DNA of 64,000 bases from Yoonia sp. (GTDB lineage Bacteria; Pseudomonadota; Alphaproteobacteria; Rhodobacterales; Rhodobacteraceae): contig JAQXEG010000025.1 of assembly GCA_029250945.1 (NCBI GenBank), positions 29,614-93,613 on the forward strand. Reading direction: 5' to 3'. Positions 7,915 to 17,094 of the stretch are shown in pieces. The notes beneath the pieces were generated by a model that saw nothing but the letters and a program-made list of their open reading frames with translations, was not told the DNA's origin and searched no databases. Made by a program: the position numbers and the translations under genes. The first letter of the stretch is position 1, and the number at the start of each line of letters is the position of its first letter.

Positions 7915-10431
7915 TCACTCGCTTGCACGTAGCACTTGAGACGGTTTTGCCGACAACGGGCGGATCGCAAACGCGAGTCCGGCGAGCAGTGACGCGATCG
8001 CGCCACCCCCGATGATCAGCGCGGCATTGCCCCAAATGATCTGATAGTCGCCTTCCATCACAAACACCGTCACAGCCCAACCGCCCAAGATACCAGCGAT
8101 CAACGCGACGATCCCTGCGGCAAGGCCAAGCAGGATGGATCGCAGGGCAAAGCTGCGCAAGATGCGCCCACGGGTTGCGCCGATTGTTTTCAGGATCGCG
8201 GCCTCTTTGGTGCGGGCAGGTTCACCTGCTGCGGCGGCACCGATTAAGACCAGAAACCCGGTCACGAGGGTGGCCAGCGCGGCATAGCGTGTCGCCACGG
8301 CGATCCTGCCCACAAGGTCGATAACCTGATCAATCGCGTCGCGGATACGGATAGCGGTGATGTTGGGGTATTGGCTGGCAAGGTCGCGCAGGATCGCGGC
8401 CTCTGCCTCCTGTTCGGCGTAAACCGTTGAAATCCAGCTATGCGGCGCACCCGCAAGGGCAGAGGGGTTCATGGTCATCACGAAACCGATGCCGGCATCC
8501 TCCCAGTTCACATCTGTGAAACTGGCGATGGTCGCTGTGATATCGCGGCCCAAGATATTCACCGTCACTTGGTCGCCAATCGAAAGACCGATTTCCGCGG
8601 CTTCTTCTGCGGCAAAGCTCATGAGCGGAGGACCTGTGTAATCGGCGGGCCACCATTCGCCTTCGACTATGGCGGCGCGGTCGGTTGGTTCTGCGGCATA
8701 GCTCACACCACGGTCGCCGCGCACGACCCAATGCCCGTCGGAAAATTTCTCGGCGGATTGGTCGTTGACCCGTGTGATGATGCCACGCAACATGGGGGCT
8801 GTGTCGACTTGGCTGACGGCTGGGTCATTTGCCAACCGATCCCGAAAGCCGTCGATCTGGTTGGGTTGGATATCAACGAAGAAATAACTCGGCGCGACCT
8901 CTGGCAATTCATCGGAGAATGCAGCGCGCAAGTTGCCGTCGATCTGCCCAACGGCAGACAAAACGGCAAGCCCAAGGCCCAGTGACAACACAACAGAGGT
9001 GGTCTCGCCGCTCCGCGCACCAATGGCACCCAGCGCAAGCCGCACCGTCGGCGCCCCACGGGACCGTTTGCGCAACAGTCGCGCAACTGCTCGTGCAGCC
9101 CATGCAGCCAACACGAGGATCAGCAGTGCACCGGCAATGCCGCCAGCCGTCCAAAGCGTCAGGAACGTGGTGCCAGAAAACCAAACCGCCGCCCCGATAA
9201 GTGCGGCGACCAACCCCGCGACCACAACCGCGAAATACCACGCGGGCCAACCGCCGTCTGCACCGAACGCTTCGCGAAACAGGGTCGCAGGCTTGATCTG
9301 TTCGGTGCGTGCGAGCGGCCAGAGGGTGAAGATCATGGCGGCCAACACGCCATAGAGGCCCGCCTCTAATAATGGGGCTGGTTGGAACGTGAAACCAGCA
9401 GGTATGGGCAACTGCGCTTCGATCACGGGGGCAAGCACCAGCGGTACACCAGCCCCGATCACCAGCCCGATAGTCACGCCCAGCAGGGTGAGAGCGGCAA
9501 TCTGTAAGAAATACGTCAGAAAGATCACGCGCCTTGTTGCCCCGAGTGTTTTCAAAGTCGCGATCACGCCTGTTTTGCCAGCCAGATACGACCTGACAGC
9601 GGCGGAGACACCGACACCACCAACCGCAAGGCCAGACAGCCCCATCAGGATCAGGAATGCGCCGATCCGGTCGACGAAACGCGCGGTACCACCTGCGCCA
9701 CGCCTGCTGTCGCGCCAGCGTAATCCGGTGCTGGCAAACTGTTCCTCCGCGCGGGCTTCAAGCGCAGAAAGAGCGGCGTCAGCGGGCAGGTCGAGCCTGT
9801 ATTGCGTGGAAAACAAGGTGCCCTCGGATAAAAGACCAGAGTTTGCAAGGTCATCAGTCAAGACAATCGTGCGCGGCCCAAGGCCGAACCCGCCAGAGGC
9901 ATTGTCAGGGTAACGATCCAAAATCGCGCGCAAGGTAAACGGCTGTTCCCCAAGGCGGAAACTGTCGCCAACCGTCAAACTAAGCCGGTCGGCCAACACG
10001 CGTTCCATCACGCCGCCCTGAAGATCAAGTGCGGCCTCAATGGGTATGTCGGGGTCCAATGCTACGGTGCCAACCAGCGGGTAGGCGTTATCGACGGCGC
10101 GGACTTGGGTCAGGCTTCGTTCTGTCCCGTTTGGACCATCGACCACAATCATGGATCGGAAATCGACGGTTTTGGACACTGTTTCAGCGATGTCGTTCAG
10201 AAATGCCAATTCTTCGGCGCGGGCAAAGCGGTAGGTAAACTCGGCCTCTGCGTCGCCACCCAAAAGTGCGGCACCTTCTTTGGCCAAACCTGCCTCAATT
10301 CCGGCGCGGACGGTGCCCACGGCGGCGATGGCTGCAACCCCAAGCGCAAGACAGGCAAGAAAGACGCGGAAGCCCCGCAAACCGCCACGCAGTTCACGTG
10401 CGGCAAAGCGTCTGGCGATACGCAAGCTCAT
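7915..10431 (-). CDS. ybbP: ABC transporter permease, FtsX/YbbP type
   Basis: This 838-residue inner-membrane protein has an N-terminal helix (about residues 20-40), a large periplasmic MacB/FtsX-like region, and two FtsX permease modules with the duplicated layout of YbbP/LolE-like proteins. The start overlaps the stop of the ATPase gene by 4 bases (ATGA), so the two form a pair. YbbA-YbbP systems are thought to move lipophilic or envelope substrates; the substrate is not known. The linked esterase gene, divergent at 11116, is a conserved neighbour in many Proteobacteria. Confidence 0.92.
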   Translation of the reverse strand: MSLRIARRFAARELRGGLRGFRVFLACLALGVAAIAAVGTVRAGIEAGLAKEGAALLGGDAEAEFTYRFARAEELAFLNDIAETVSKTVDFRSMIVVDGPNGTERSLTQVRAVDNAYPLVGTVALDPDIPIEAALDLQGGVMERVLADRLSLTVGDSFRLGEQPFTLRAILDRYPDNASGGFGLGPRTIVLTDDLANSGLLSEGTLFSTQYRLDLPADAALSALEARAEEQFASTGLRWRDSRRGAGGTARFVDRIGAFLILMGLSGLAVGGVGVSAAVRSYLAGKTGVIATLKTLGATRRVIFLTYFLQIAALTLLGVTIGLVIGAGVPLVLAPVIEAQLPIPAGFTFQPAPLLEAGLYGVLAAMIFTLWPLARTEQIKPATLFREAFGADGGWPAWYFAVVVAGLVAALIGAAVWFSGTTFLTLWTAGGIAGALLILVLAAWAARAVARLLRKRSRGAPTVRLALGAIGARSGETTSVVLSLGLGLAVLSAVGQIDGNLRAAFSDELPEVAPSYFFVDIQPNQIDGFRDRLANDPAVSQVDTAPMLRGIITRVNDQSAEKFSDGHWVVRGDRGVSYAAEPTDRAAIVEGEWWPADYTGPPLMSFAAEEAAEIGLSIGDQVTVNILGRDITATIASFTDVNWEDAGIGFVMTMNPSALAGAPHSWISTVYAEQEAEAAILRDLASQYPNITAIRIRDAIDQVIDLVGRIAVATRYAALATLVTGFLVLIGAAAAGEPARTKEAAILKTIGATRGRILRSFALRSILLGLAAGIVALIAGILGGWAVTVFVMEGDYQIIWGNAALIIGGGAIASLLAGLAFAIRPLSAKPSQVLRASE

Positions 10432-11099
10432 GCGATGCGCCCGTCGGTTAGGGTGATGACACGGTCACAGCGTGCGGCCAATTCAGGCGCGTGTGTGACC
10501 ATGATCAATGTGGCGCCGTGGCGGTCCCGCAGGTCGAACAACAGATCCATGATTGCGGTGCCGTTGGTGGCGTCTAAATTTCCCGTCGGCTCATCAGCCA
10601 GCAAAATGTGCGGGCGGGGGGCAGATGCACGGGCAAGTGCGACGCGTTGCTGTTCGCCGCCCGACATCTGGCCGGGGTAGTGGCCCGCACGGTCCGAAAG
10701 GCCGACCGCGGCCAGCTCTGCCTCAGCACGGGGGAATGCATCGCGTGCGCCTGCCAATTCCAGCGGGGTCGCGACATTTTCCAGCGCGGTCATTGTCGGG
10801 ATAAGGTGGAAAGATTGGAACACGACACCCATATGTAGGCTACGAAACGTGGCGAGCTGGTCTTCGTTCATCGCTGTGAGGTCTTGGCCCATTGCGGTGA
10901 TTGTCCCGCTGGTGGACTGTTCCAGCCCGCCCATCAACATCAGGAGCGATGATTTGCCCGATCCGCTAGGCCCGACCAACCCCACGGTTTCACCTGCTGC
11001 AATATCAAGTGAGATGTCGTGCAGGATATCGACGCGGCCTGCATTGGCATTCAGCGACAGGGCGGCGTGGGACAGTGATAGAATGGGATCAGTCATCAA
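10428..11099 (-). CDS. ybbA: ABC transporter ATP-binding protein, YbbA/LolD type
   Basis: The 223-residue nucleotide-binding domain has Walker A GPSGSGKS (about residue 43), the signature MSGGEQQR, Walker B ILLADEPTGNLD and an H-loop MVTHAPE. The GNLD sequence after Walker B is typical of the MacB/LolD/FtsE class that partners FtsX-type permeases. It is cotranscribed with the permease (4-base overlap), and its start is 16 bases from the divergent esterase start, so promoters for both directions must overlap the coding sequences. Confidence 0.95.
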   Translation of the reverse strand: MMTDPILSLSHAALSLNANAGRVDILHDISLDIAAGETVGLVGPSGSGKSSLLMLMGGLEQSTSGTITAMGQDLTAMNEDQLATFRSLHMGVVFQSFHLIPTMTALENVATPLELAGARDAFPRAEAELAAVGLSDRAGHYPGQMSGGEQQRVALARASAPRPHILLADEPTGNLDATNGTAIMDLLFDLRDRHGATLIMVTHAPELAARCDRVITLTDGRIA

Positions 11100-11115
11100 G
11101 AGGCTTTCGGAGAAT

Positions 11116-11787
11116 ATGCGTTACACTGGATATGGAGCGCGAGTGGCGCTGTGCAAGTTGGCTCTCGGCTTTGGCCTTATCGCGGGCGCGGCCAATGCGG
11201 AACCTGTGATGATTGCCGCGCTGGGGGATAGTTTAACCTCAGGTTATGGCCTTCCCAATGGGGATGGTTTTGTGCCGCAAATGCAGGCGTGGCTGGATGC
11301 AAACGGGGCCGAGGTGACATTGCTGAATGCGGGGGTGTCTGGCGACACGACGGCAGGTGGGTTGTCCCGTACGGATTGGACGCTAACGCCGGATGTCGAT
11401 GGGATGCTGTTGGCGCTTGGTGGAAATGACTATCTGCGCGGGCTTGATCCGGCGTTAAGCCGCACAAATTTGGACGGGATTTTGACCAAAGCCGCAGCCG
11501 CGGACGTCGATGCGATGCTGATCGGACTGACGGCTGGGGCCAATTACGGGCTGGATTACAAACAAGAGTTTGACGGCATGTATGCGGACCTGGCTAACAT
11601 CCACGCGGTGCCGCTCTTCCCAACGTTTTTTGCGGGACTTTTGTCCGCTGCGGGTATGACCGATGGCGTATCCGAGTTTATGCAAGCCGATGGCATTCAC
11701 CCCAATAAGGACGGCGTCGCCGCAATTGTTAATGCGATGGGGCCTGCCGTGCTGGCATTTGTGCAGGACCTGCAAGAGGGGGAATAA
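11116..11787 (+). CDS. tesA: SGNH-family arylesterase/lysophospholipase, TesA-like
   Basis: The 223-residue protein has a signal peptide cut near AANA-EP (residue 28) and all four SGNH blocks: GDSLTSGYG with nucleophile Ser39, the Gly of NAGVSGDTT, the Asn of LGGNDYL, and DGIHP with catalytic Asp and His. It is a periplasmic esterase of broad specificity (thioesterase I/protease I/lysophospholipase L1 group). The ATG at 11116 is used because longer in-frame starts run antisense through ybbA. It is divergent from ybbA with only 16 bases between starts. Confidence 0.93.
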   Translation: MRYTGYGARVALCKLALGFGLIAGAANAEPVMIAALGDSLTSGYGLPNGDGFVPQMQAWLDANGAEVTLLNAGVSGDTTAGGLSRTDWTLTPDVDGMLLALGGNDYLRGLDPALSRTNLDGILTKAAAADVDAMLIGLTAGANYGLDYKQEFDGMYADLANIHAVPLFPTFFAGLLSAAGMTDGVSEFMQADGIHPNKDGVAAIVNAMGPAVLAFVQDLQEGE

Positions 11788-11877
11788 TCATGCGCAATGC
11801 CCGTTTAGCGGCGGTTGGCAGCTGTACTAGCTTGCCCCAATCTTAATCACACCAAAGTTCAAAAAAATTAGACGAAC

Positions 11878-12081
11878 ATGTCTATCGCAAAGGTTACCGA
11901 AGTCATTTCATCATCATCAAAGTCGTTTGACGACGCGGTTAAAAACGGTGTGAAGCGTGCGTCCAAAACGCTCAAAGGGATCACAAGCGCATGGGTCGCG
12001 GATCAAAAGGTCACCGTCAAAGACGGCAAGATCGACGAATACCGCGTTGTGCTGAAGATTACATTCGTGCTGGAAGACTAA
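11878..12081 (+). CDS. Dodecin (flavin-storage protein)
   Basis: At 67 residues this matches the dodecin family, small beta-alpha-beta-beta proteins that form hollow dodecamers and bind flavins as a buffer. The pattern KVTEVISSSSKSFDDAVKNG, a Trp in ITSAWV that stacks on flavin in known dodecins, and the closing YRVVLKITFVLED strand are all present. It is monocistronic, followed at once by a strong rho-independent terminator. Confidence 0.95.
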   Translation: MSIAKVTEVISSSSKSFDDAVKNGVKRASKTLKGITSAWVADQKVTVKDGKIDEYRVVLKITFVLED

Positions 12082-12086
12082 ATAGC

Positions 12087-12118
12087 AAAAGGGGCGCCAA
12101 AAACTGGCGTCCCTTTTT
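12087..12118 (+). terminator. Rho-independent terminator after dodecin gene
   Basis: A 9-bp stem GGGGCGCCA/TGGCGTCCC (one G-T pair) with a 5-base loop is followed by TTTTT and preceded by AAAA, so it can also act on the opposite strand for the convergent cold-shock gene. Confidence 0.9.
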
Positions 12119-12179
12119 GATCCGCAACATTGCGGAAGATGGGTAAGGGCGCCCGCGTTTGCGGACACCCAACTGTGAT

Positions 12180-12386
12180 TTAAGCCAGAGCCAGGTTCAC
12201 AGCAGATTCGCGGCCGTCACGGCCAGCTTCGATGTCGAAAGTAACCTTCTGGTCATCTTTCAGGCCAGTCAGGCCGGAACGCTCAACAGCAGAGATGTGT
12301 ACAAACACGTCCTTGGAGCCGCCATCTGGTGCGATAAAGCCGAAGCCTTTTGTTGCGTTGAACCATTTTACTGTACCATTTGCCAT
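12180..12386 (-). CDS. Cold-shock protein (CspA family)
   Basis: The 68-residue protein is one cold-shock domain with RNP1 KGFGFI and RNP2 VFVHIS. It binds single-stranded RNA and DNA as an RNA chaperone. The upstream 240 bases to the divergent PhnA-like gene hold no other gene and are long enough for the structured 5' leader often found on csp mRNAs, but I could not identify a specific element there. Confidence 0.96.
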   Translation of the reverse strand: MANGTVKWFNATKGFGFIAPDGGSKDVFVHISAVERSGLTGLKDDQKVTFDIEAGRDGRESAVNLALA

Positions 12387-12628
12387 GGTGATTTTCCTTT
12401 GTTTTCAAGGCTGTCCACGAAATGTGACAGCACGGCTTAGTCAGTGCAAAATCGATAGACTGTGGCCGAAAAGGAGAACAGTGGGTCGAGAAAGATAACG
12501 TCTGCCCCACTCAGATGGGGGCTGCGCTATTAAAAAGCAAGGGAAATCACCAGAACTGTGACGGCCAGCTCTTTTCTTCCGACGCGAATTGCGGCACCCA
12601 AGCGGCTTGTCTGCGAAAGGAATTGCAC

Positions 12629-13156
12629 ATGCGCTGGGATGAATTGATGACGCGGTCGGGCGGGGCTTGCGAATTTTGTGGCGCTGCGAATGGGCTCGCG
12701 GCGGTTGAGGTGACGCCAGCGGATTCGGTGCTGCTCTGCGATGTCTGCCTTGGCAACAACGACGCCCCGGTAGGGCATTGGTATTGTCTTGAAGGGGCGG
12801 CTTGGTCGGATGTGCCGTCTGTTCAGCTCGCGGTCTGGCACAAGTTGGGTGCATTGGATGATGGTTGGGCCACCGACGCCCGCGAGATGATGTACGTTGA
12901 TCCCGACGCGATGGCGCGTCTGCTCGAGGCGACCCAGCCCGCAATTGTGCACCACGACAGCAACGGGATGCCGCTGGCCCACGGTGACACGGTTGTGTTG
13001 GTCAAGGATTTGCCAGTGAAGGGCGCCGGTTTCACGGCCAAGCGGGGAACCGCGGTGCGCAATATCTCACTCGTGCCGGATAATGCCGCCCATATCGAAG
13101 GACGCGTTGAAGGGCAGCGGATCGTGATCCTGACGGAGTTTGTGAAGCGGAAATAG
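12629..13156 (+). CDS. PhnA-like zinc-ribbon protein
   Basis: The 175-residue product has an N-terminal zinc ribbon (CEFC...CDVC, residues about 12-37) and a C-terminal PhnA domain with HGDTVVLVKDLPVKGAG and VRNISLV, the usual PhnA signature. Despite the name, the family is not shown to degrade phosphonates and is often outside phn operons, as here. I chose the ATG at 12629 with gaaagga ahead of it; the longer open frame has no RBS and no homologous lead. Confidence 0.88.
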   Translation: MRWDELMTRSGGACEFCGAANGLAAVEVTPADSVLLCDVCLGNNDAPVGHWYCLEGAAWSDVPSVQLAVWHKLGALDDGWATDAREMMYVDPDAMARLLEATQPAIVHHDSNGMPLAHGDTVVLVKDLPVKGAGFTAKRGTAVRNISLVPDNAAHIEGRVEGQRIVILTEFVKRK

Positions 13157-13246
13157 CAGGCTCGGGGAATAGCCGCGCGGCTTTCCCCCTCATCTTTCGC
13201 AGGGCAATTGGCTATGTTCGACCCAATTCATACTGGGAGCTGTAAC

Positions 13247-13498
13247 ATGTTTAATTTCTTGAAATCGCGCATGGGTGGCATGCGCCCTGTTGTCGAGACG
13301 CAGCGCTAGACGTTTGAGCGGGCCTTGGCCGAGATCAACGATATCGTGGTATTGATGGTGACAAAGCCTAAGGTCACAATTGATCCGGCGACCGGGACCG
13401 TCGCGTTTGAACTGCCTGACCAAATGCCGGATGAGGCGCTTGCCTTGCCTGCGCCCAGCCCCGAAGAGGTTGCAGGCGACGCGGCAGAGGCGAAATAA
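13247..13498 (+). pseudogene. Small hypothetical gene with in-frame TAG
   Basis: An ATG at 13247, after gggagctgtaac, opens a frame beginning MFNFLKSRMGG. It reads 20 codons to a TAG at 13307-13309, then continues without further stop for 62 codons to a TAA at 13496-13498, ending in an Ala/Glu-rich tail. Codon use stays Rhodobacteraceae-like after the TAG. A CAG-to-TAG change is the simplest account. Restart at the TTG at 13325 is possible and would give a short protein. I do not recognise a function. Confidence 0.6.
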
Positions 13499-13502
13499 GA
13501 AA

Positions 13503-13521
13503 GGGCGGCCATTGGCCGCCC
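13503..13521. terminator. Hairpin between convergent small gene and ettA
   Basis: A perfect 8-bp stem GGGCGGCC/GGCCGCCC with an ATT loop lies 4 bases after one stop and 7 bases from the other. It is followed by GTTTCATTT on the plus strand and TTTCTTATTT on the minus strand, so it probably terminates in both directions. Confidence 0.75.
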
Positions 13522-13528
13522 GTTTCAT

Positions 13529-15184
13529 TTAGCGAGAAAACTTTTTGTGCTTCATGCGCTTTGGCTCAAGCGCATCGGCGCCAAGACGCTTTTTCTTGTC
13601 TTCTTCGTAGTCTTCAAAGTTGCCTTGGAACCATTCCACATGTGCGTCGCCTTCGAACGCAAGGATGTGTGTGCAAATCCGGTCAAGAAAGAAGCGATCG
13701 TGTGAGATGACAACGGCACAACCGGCAAAGGATGTCAGCGCATCCTCAAGCGCGCGGAGCGTTTCAACGTCCAAATCGTTGGTCGGTTCGTCAAGCAGCA
13801 GAACGTTGCCGCCTGATTTCAACAGCTTGGCCATGTGGACGCGGTTACGTTCACCACCCGACAAAAGCCCGACTTTTTTCTGTTGATCGCCGCCTTTGAA
13901 GTTGAACGCAGAGCAATAAGCGCGGCTGTTCATAGTCGCATCGCCCAGTTCGATAATCTCGGCGCCGCCGGTGATTTCCTCCCAAACGGTTGTGTCACCA
14001 TCCAGCGCGTCACGCGACTGATCGACATAGGACAGCTGCACCGTATCACCGTATTCAACGGTTCCGTCGTCGGGCTGTGTCTGTCCGGTAAGCATGGAAA
14101 ACAGGGTCGATTTACCGGCTCCGTTTGGACCGATCACGCCGACGATCCCGCCGGGGGGCAGGTCGAATGACAAATCCTCAACCAACAGCTTGTCACCCAT
14201 CGCCTTTTTCAGGCCCTCAACTTCGATCACCTTGGACCCTAGGCGCGGCCCGTTTGGAATAATGATCTGGGCTCGGCCCATCTTTTCTTTTTCGGATTGA
14301 TTGGCCAGCTCGTTATAGGCGGTGATACGCGCCTTGGATTTCGCCTGACGGGCCTTGGCACCTTGGCGCATCCATTCCAACTCGCGCTCAAGCGTACGCT
14401 GTTTGGATTTGTCGTCTTTCGCCTCGCGTTCAAGTCGCTTGGCTTTGGCTTCCAGCCAGCTGGAATAGTTGCCCTCGTGCGGGATGCCGGAACCGCGATC
14501 AAGTTCCAGAATCCAACCTGTGATCGCATCAAGGAAATAACGGTCGTGGGTGACGATCAGAATTGTGCCTTTGTAGTCAATCAGGTGCTGTTGCAGCCAC
14601 GCAATTGTTTCGGCGTCCAAGTGGTTGGTCGGCTCATCAAGCAGCAACATGTCGGGCGCTTCGAGCAGCAGTTTGCAAAGTGCCACGCGGCGTTTTTCAC
14701 CGCCCGACAGCGTCGATACATTCGCGTCATCAGGGGGGCAGCGCAGGGCCTCCATGCTGACATCAATCTGGCTGTCGAGGTCCCAAAGGTTGGCTGCGTC
14801 GATTTCATCCTGAAGGGCAGCCATTTCATCAGCTGTTTCTTCGGAATAGTTCATCGCCAATTCATTGTAGCGATCAAGGATTGCCTTTTTGTCGGCGACG
14901 CCCAGCATGACGTTTTCACGTACATTCAGTGTCTCATCGAGGTGCGGTTCTTGTGGCAGGTAGCCGACGCGCGCGCCTTCTGCGGCCCATGCCTCGCCTG
15001 CGAAATCCTTATCCTGACCGGCCATGATCCGCATCAGGGTGGATTTACCCGTGCCGTTGACGCCAACCACACCGATTTTCACACCGGGAAGAAAGTTCAG
15101 CCGGATATTTTCGAATACTTTTTTGCCGCCTGGATAGGTTTTGGAAACACCATCCATGAAATAGACGAATTGGTAACTGGCCAT
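13529..15184 (-). CDS. ettA: Energy-dependent translational throttle protein EttA (ABC-F)
   Basis: The 551-residue protein has two ABC ATPase domains without membrane segments. Domain 1: GVNGTGKS (about residue 40), LSGGEKRR, LLLDEPTNHLD. Domain 2: GPNGAGKS (about 355), LSGGERNR, LLLDEPTNDLD. A lysine/arginine-rich linker of about 80 residues between them and the QFVYFM start match EttA, which binds the ribosomal E site and gates the first elongation steps according to ATP/ADP. It is monocistronic. Confidence 0.95.
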   Translation of the reverse strand: MASYQFVYFMDGVSKTYPGGKKVFENIRLNFLPGVKIGVVGVNGTGKSTLMRIMAGQDKDFAGEAWAAEGARVGYLPQEPHLDETLNVRENVMLGVADKKAILDRYNELAMNYSEETADEMAALQDEIDAANLWDLDSQIDVSMEALRCPPDDANVSTLSGGEKRRVALCKLLLEAPDMLLLDEPTNHLDAETIAWLQQHLIDYKGTILIVTHDRYFLDAITGWILELDRGSGIPHEGNYSSWLEAKAKRLEREAKDDKSKQRTLERELEWMRQGAKARQAKSKARITAYNELANQSEKEKMGRAQIIIPNGPRLGSKVIEVEGLKKAMGDKLLVEDLSFDLPPGGIVGVIGPNGAGKSTLFSMLTGQTQPDDGTVEYGDTVQLSYVDQSRDALDGDTTVWEEITGGAEIIELGDATMNSRAYCSAFNFKGGDQQKKVGLLSGGERNRVHMAKLLKSGGNVLLLDEPTNDLDVETLRALEDALTSFAGCAVVISHDRFFLDRICTHILAFEGDAHVEWFQGNFEDYEEDKKKRLGADALEPKRMKHKKFSR

Positions 15185-15203
15185 GATATGCTCCGCGCGG
15201 GGT

Positions 15204-16941
15204 TCAGGAATTGGCTTCTAGATAGCGGGCGTTGTTGGCGGGGGCAATCGTTGAACGCGCTGGCGGCGCAGAGATGTTGAAGAACTGAAACACGCCGTCC
15301 CGGTCAAGGTTGGGAAACAACACCTCACTTTGCACAAATCGCCCGCCGCATTTCTTTAACTCCTTGAGTTGCTGATCAATGCTAATGCCTTGGGCAATTG
15401 GGCTGACATTTAGGTCGTTGCAAACATCAAAAATTGCGCCAAGAACCCGCTCGCTAATCGGATCATCACCGATTTGCGACAGAAGAGATTGATCTATCTT
15501 AACGCCGTGGATGCGTAGTTTTGCGAGCTGGCCAAGGCCAGCACGCCCGACGCCAAACTGTGTCAGCACTGTAAAAACCTAGCTGATTGAGTGCCACGAT
15601 GGTGTCGTTTTGCGATGTTTCGCGCTTATTCTCGGAATGAATTGATGCTTCACTAAAACAAATGGTCAGATCTGTTGGCGCAACGTTGTGCTTGGCTGTT
15701 TTTGCCATCAGCCGCTGTTGGAATTGTGGATGCGCAAGGCAATCGGGCGTAGCGTTGAACCCGATTGTGACGGTTGCGTTCCCAGCGCGGTGTAAATCAT
15801 GCAGTAATTGAATGGCCGCATCCATTGCTTGGAAACCTATATCTCCGGACAGTCCGGTTTGCTGGGCGACGTTGGCAAAATCCTGATGGCGCAGGCGTCC
15901 AAGATCAGGGTGATCCCAGAAAGCCTGCGTTTCGAGGCCCATCAACGCGCCGGTGTGTGCATCCATCGTCGGTTGAAATGTAACGCTGAGCTGATTGTGT
16001 AGGCTTGCCTGTTTCAGGTCGCTGGCAAGGCCGCGTTCTCGTGTGTGGCGCAGATTAAGTTGATCATCATACGCGATCACCTTGCCGCGTCCTTTGCGTT
16101 TCACATCGTAGAGGGCGAAATCGGATTGCTTCAGCAACTCGTCGGCGTCGGTCATTTGCGGACTTGAAAGAGAGGCGCCAATGCTAATGCCGCAGGTGAT
16201 TATCCGGTCGTTCCAGCGTAATGGCGGCACAACGAATTCCGATAGGGCACCGCCAATCGTCAACATTTCGCCTGTGTTGCGCAAACCGGGGCAGGCGACA
16301 ATAAATTCATCGCTGCCAATGCGCGCGACAAGATTGCTTTTGCGCAGGACGGATTGCAATTGCGTGGCCACGTATTTGAGGACAGCGTCACCCGCAGCAT
16401 GACCATGCGTGTCCTTAAGTTTCTTTTCTTTGATGATTTGTTCTGTGACATCGCGGCACACCAAAATAATGGTCTTGGTCCCGTCGGGCGCGATATGATG
16501 GGATACGTTGATCTGGTTCCAGAACAGCGATCTGTCGCCACGCTTGCTGCGGTGTAATGCTAGACTATCCGTTTCAATCGTTCGGGCATCAAACCGAAAG
16601 GCCTGTTCATCTTTTGCATTCGGGCGCTCCGCCTGCGGGATCGCAAAGGAAAACGGGTGTCGGCCGATCATCTGATGGGCGGGCCGTCCCATCATGTGGC
16701 AATAGGCGGGATTCATCCAGATTATCTTGCCGTCCATGGCCTGCACGACAAGTCCATCACTCGCGTTTTCGCTGGCGATGCGGTAATTCTGGGCCTCACG
16801 CGCAGCACGGTTAAAATCACGGCCCATCCGGCGGTAATCGGCCCGCAATTGCACAAAGCTACGCTGTATTTTGCGCCAGACGTATAGGCTGGCAGCAACG
16901 GCGATGATCGCCAAAAGCAGGCTGGGTGGCATGTCGGTCAT
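15204..16941 (-). pseudogene. Decayed membrane PAS-GGDEF-EAL protein
   Basis: The reading begins with a transmembrane helix (MTDMPPSLLLAIIAV), then a PAS domain, a GGDEF remnant, and an EAL remnant. The GGDEF part starts abruptly at DTHGHAAGD, joined straight to the PAS-proximal KEKKL helix near 16418, so about 45 codons (including the usual DxLTGLxNR stretch) are missing in frame. The signature reads GSDEF. In the EAL part the EAL motif reads ETQ and DDFG reads TQFG. At 15573-15577 a run of five A (T on the coding strand) carries one extra base; restoring four lets GFTVLTQFGVGRAGL read on to the stop at 15204. Neither cyclase nor phosphodiesterase activity is expected. Confidence 0.85.
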
Positions 16942-17010
16942 AGTGTGACCCAAATTGATGACTTTGATCACCAATATCGCGCCAACCGCTATGATCGGGT
17001 TAATCCCATC

Positions 17011-17050
17011 TTCGAAATTTCATTCGAATTTGAACATTTGACATTCGATG
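17011..17050. promoter_or_regulatory. TTCGAA direct/inverted repeats upstream of AKR-GH43 operon
   Basis: Two copies of the palindrome TTCGAA lie at 17011-17016 and 17023-17028, 12 bases apart, with a third ATTCGATG at 17043-17050. They sit 45-85 bases before the aldo-keto reductase start. The spacing of about one helical turn suggests a regulator site, but no regulator gene is adjacent, so this is tentative. Confidence 0.3.
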
Positions 17051-17094
17051 CCTTCAATGTTTCGTTGACGTAAACGATTTAGGAGGTGTCGAAA

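Noticed and set aside
14297..15280. 327-codon plus-strand reading across ettA
   Set aside because: Antisense shadow of the intact ABC-F gene; no RBS and no recognisable domain.
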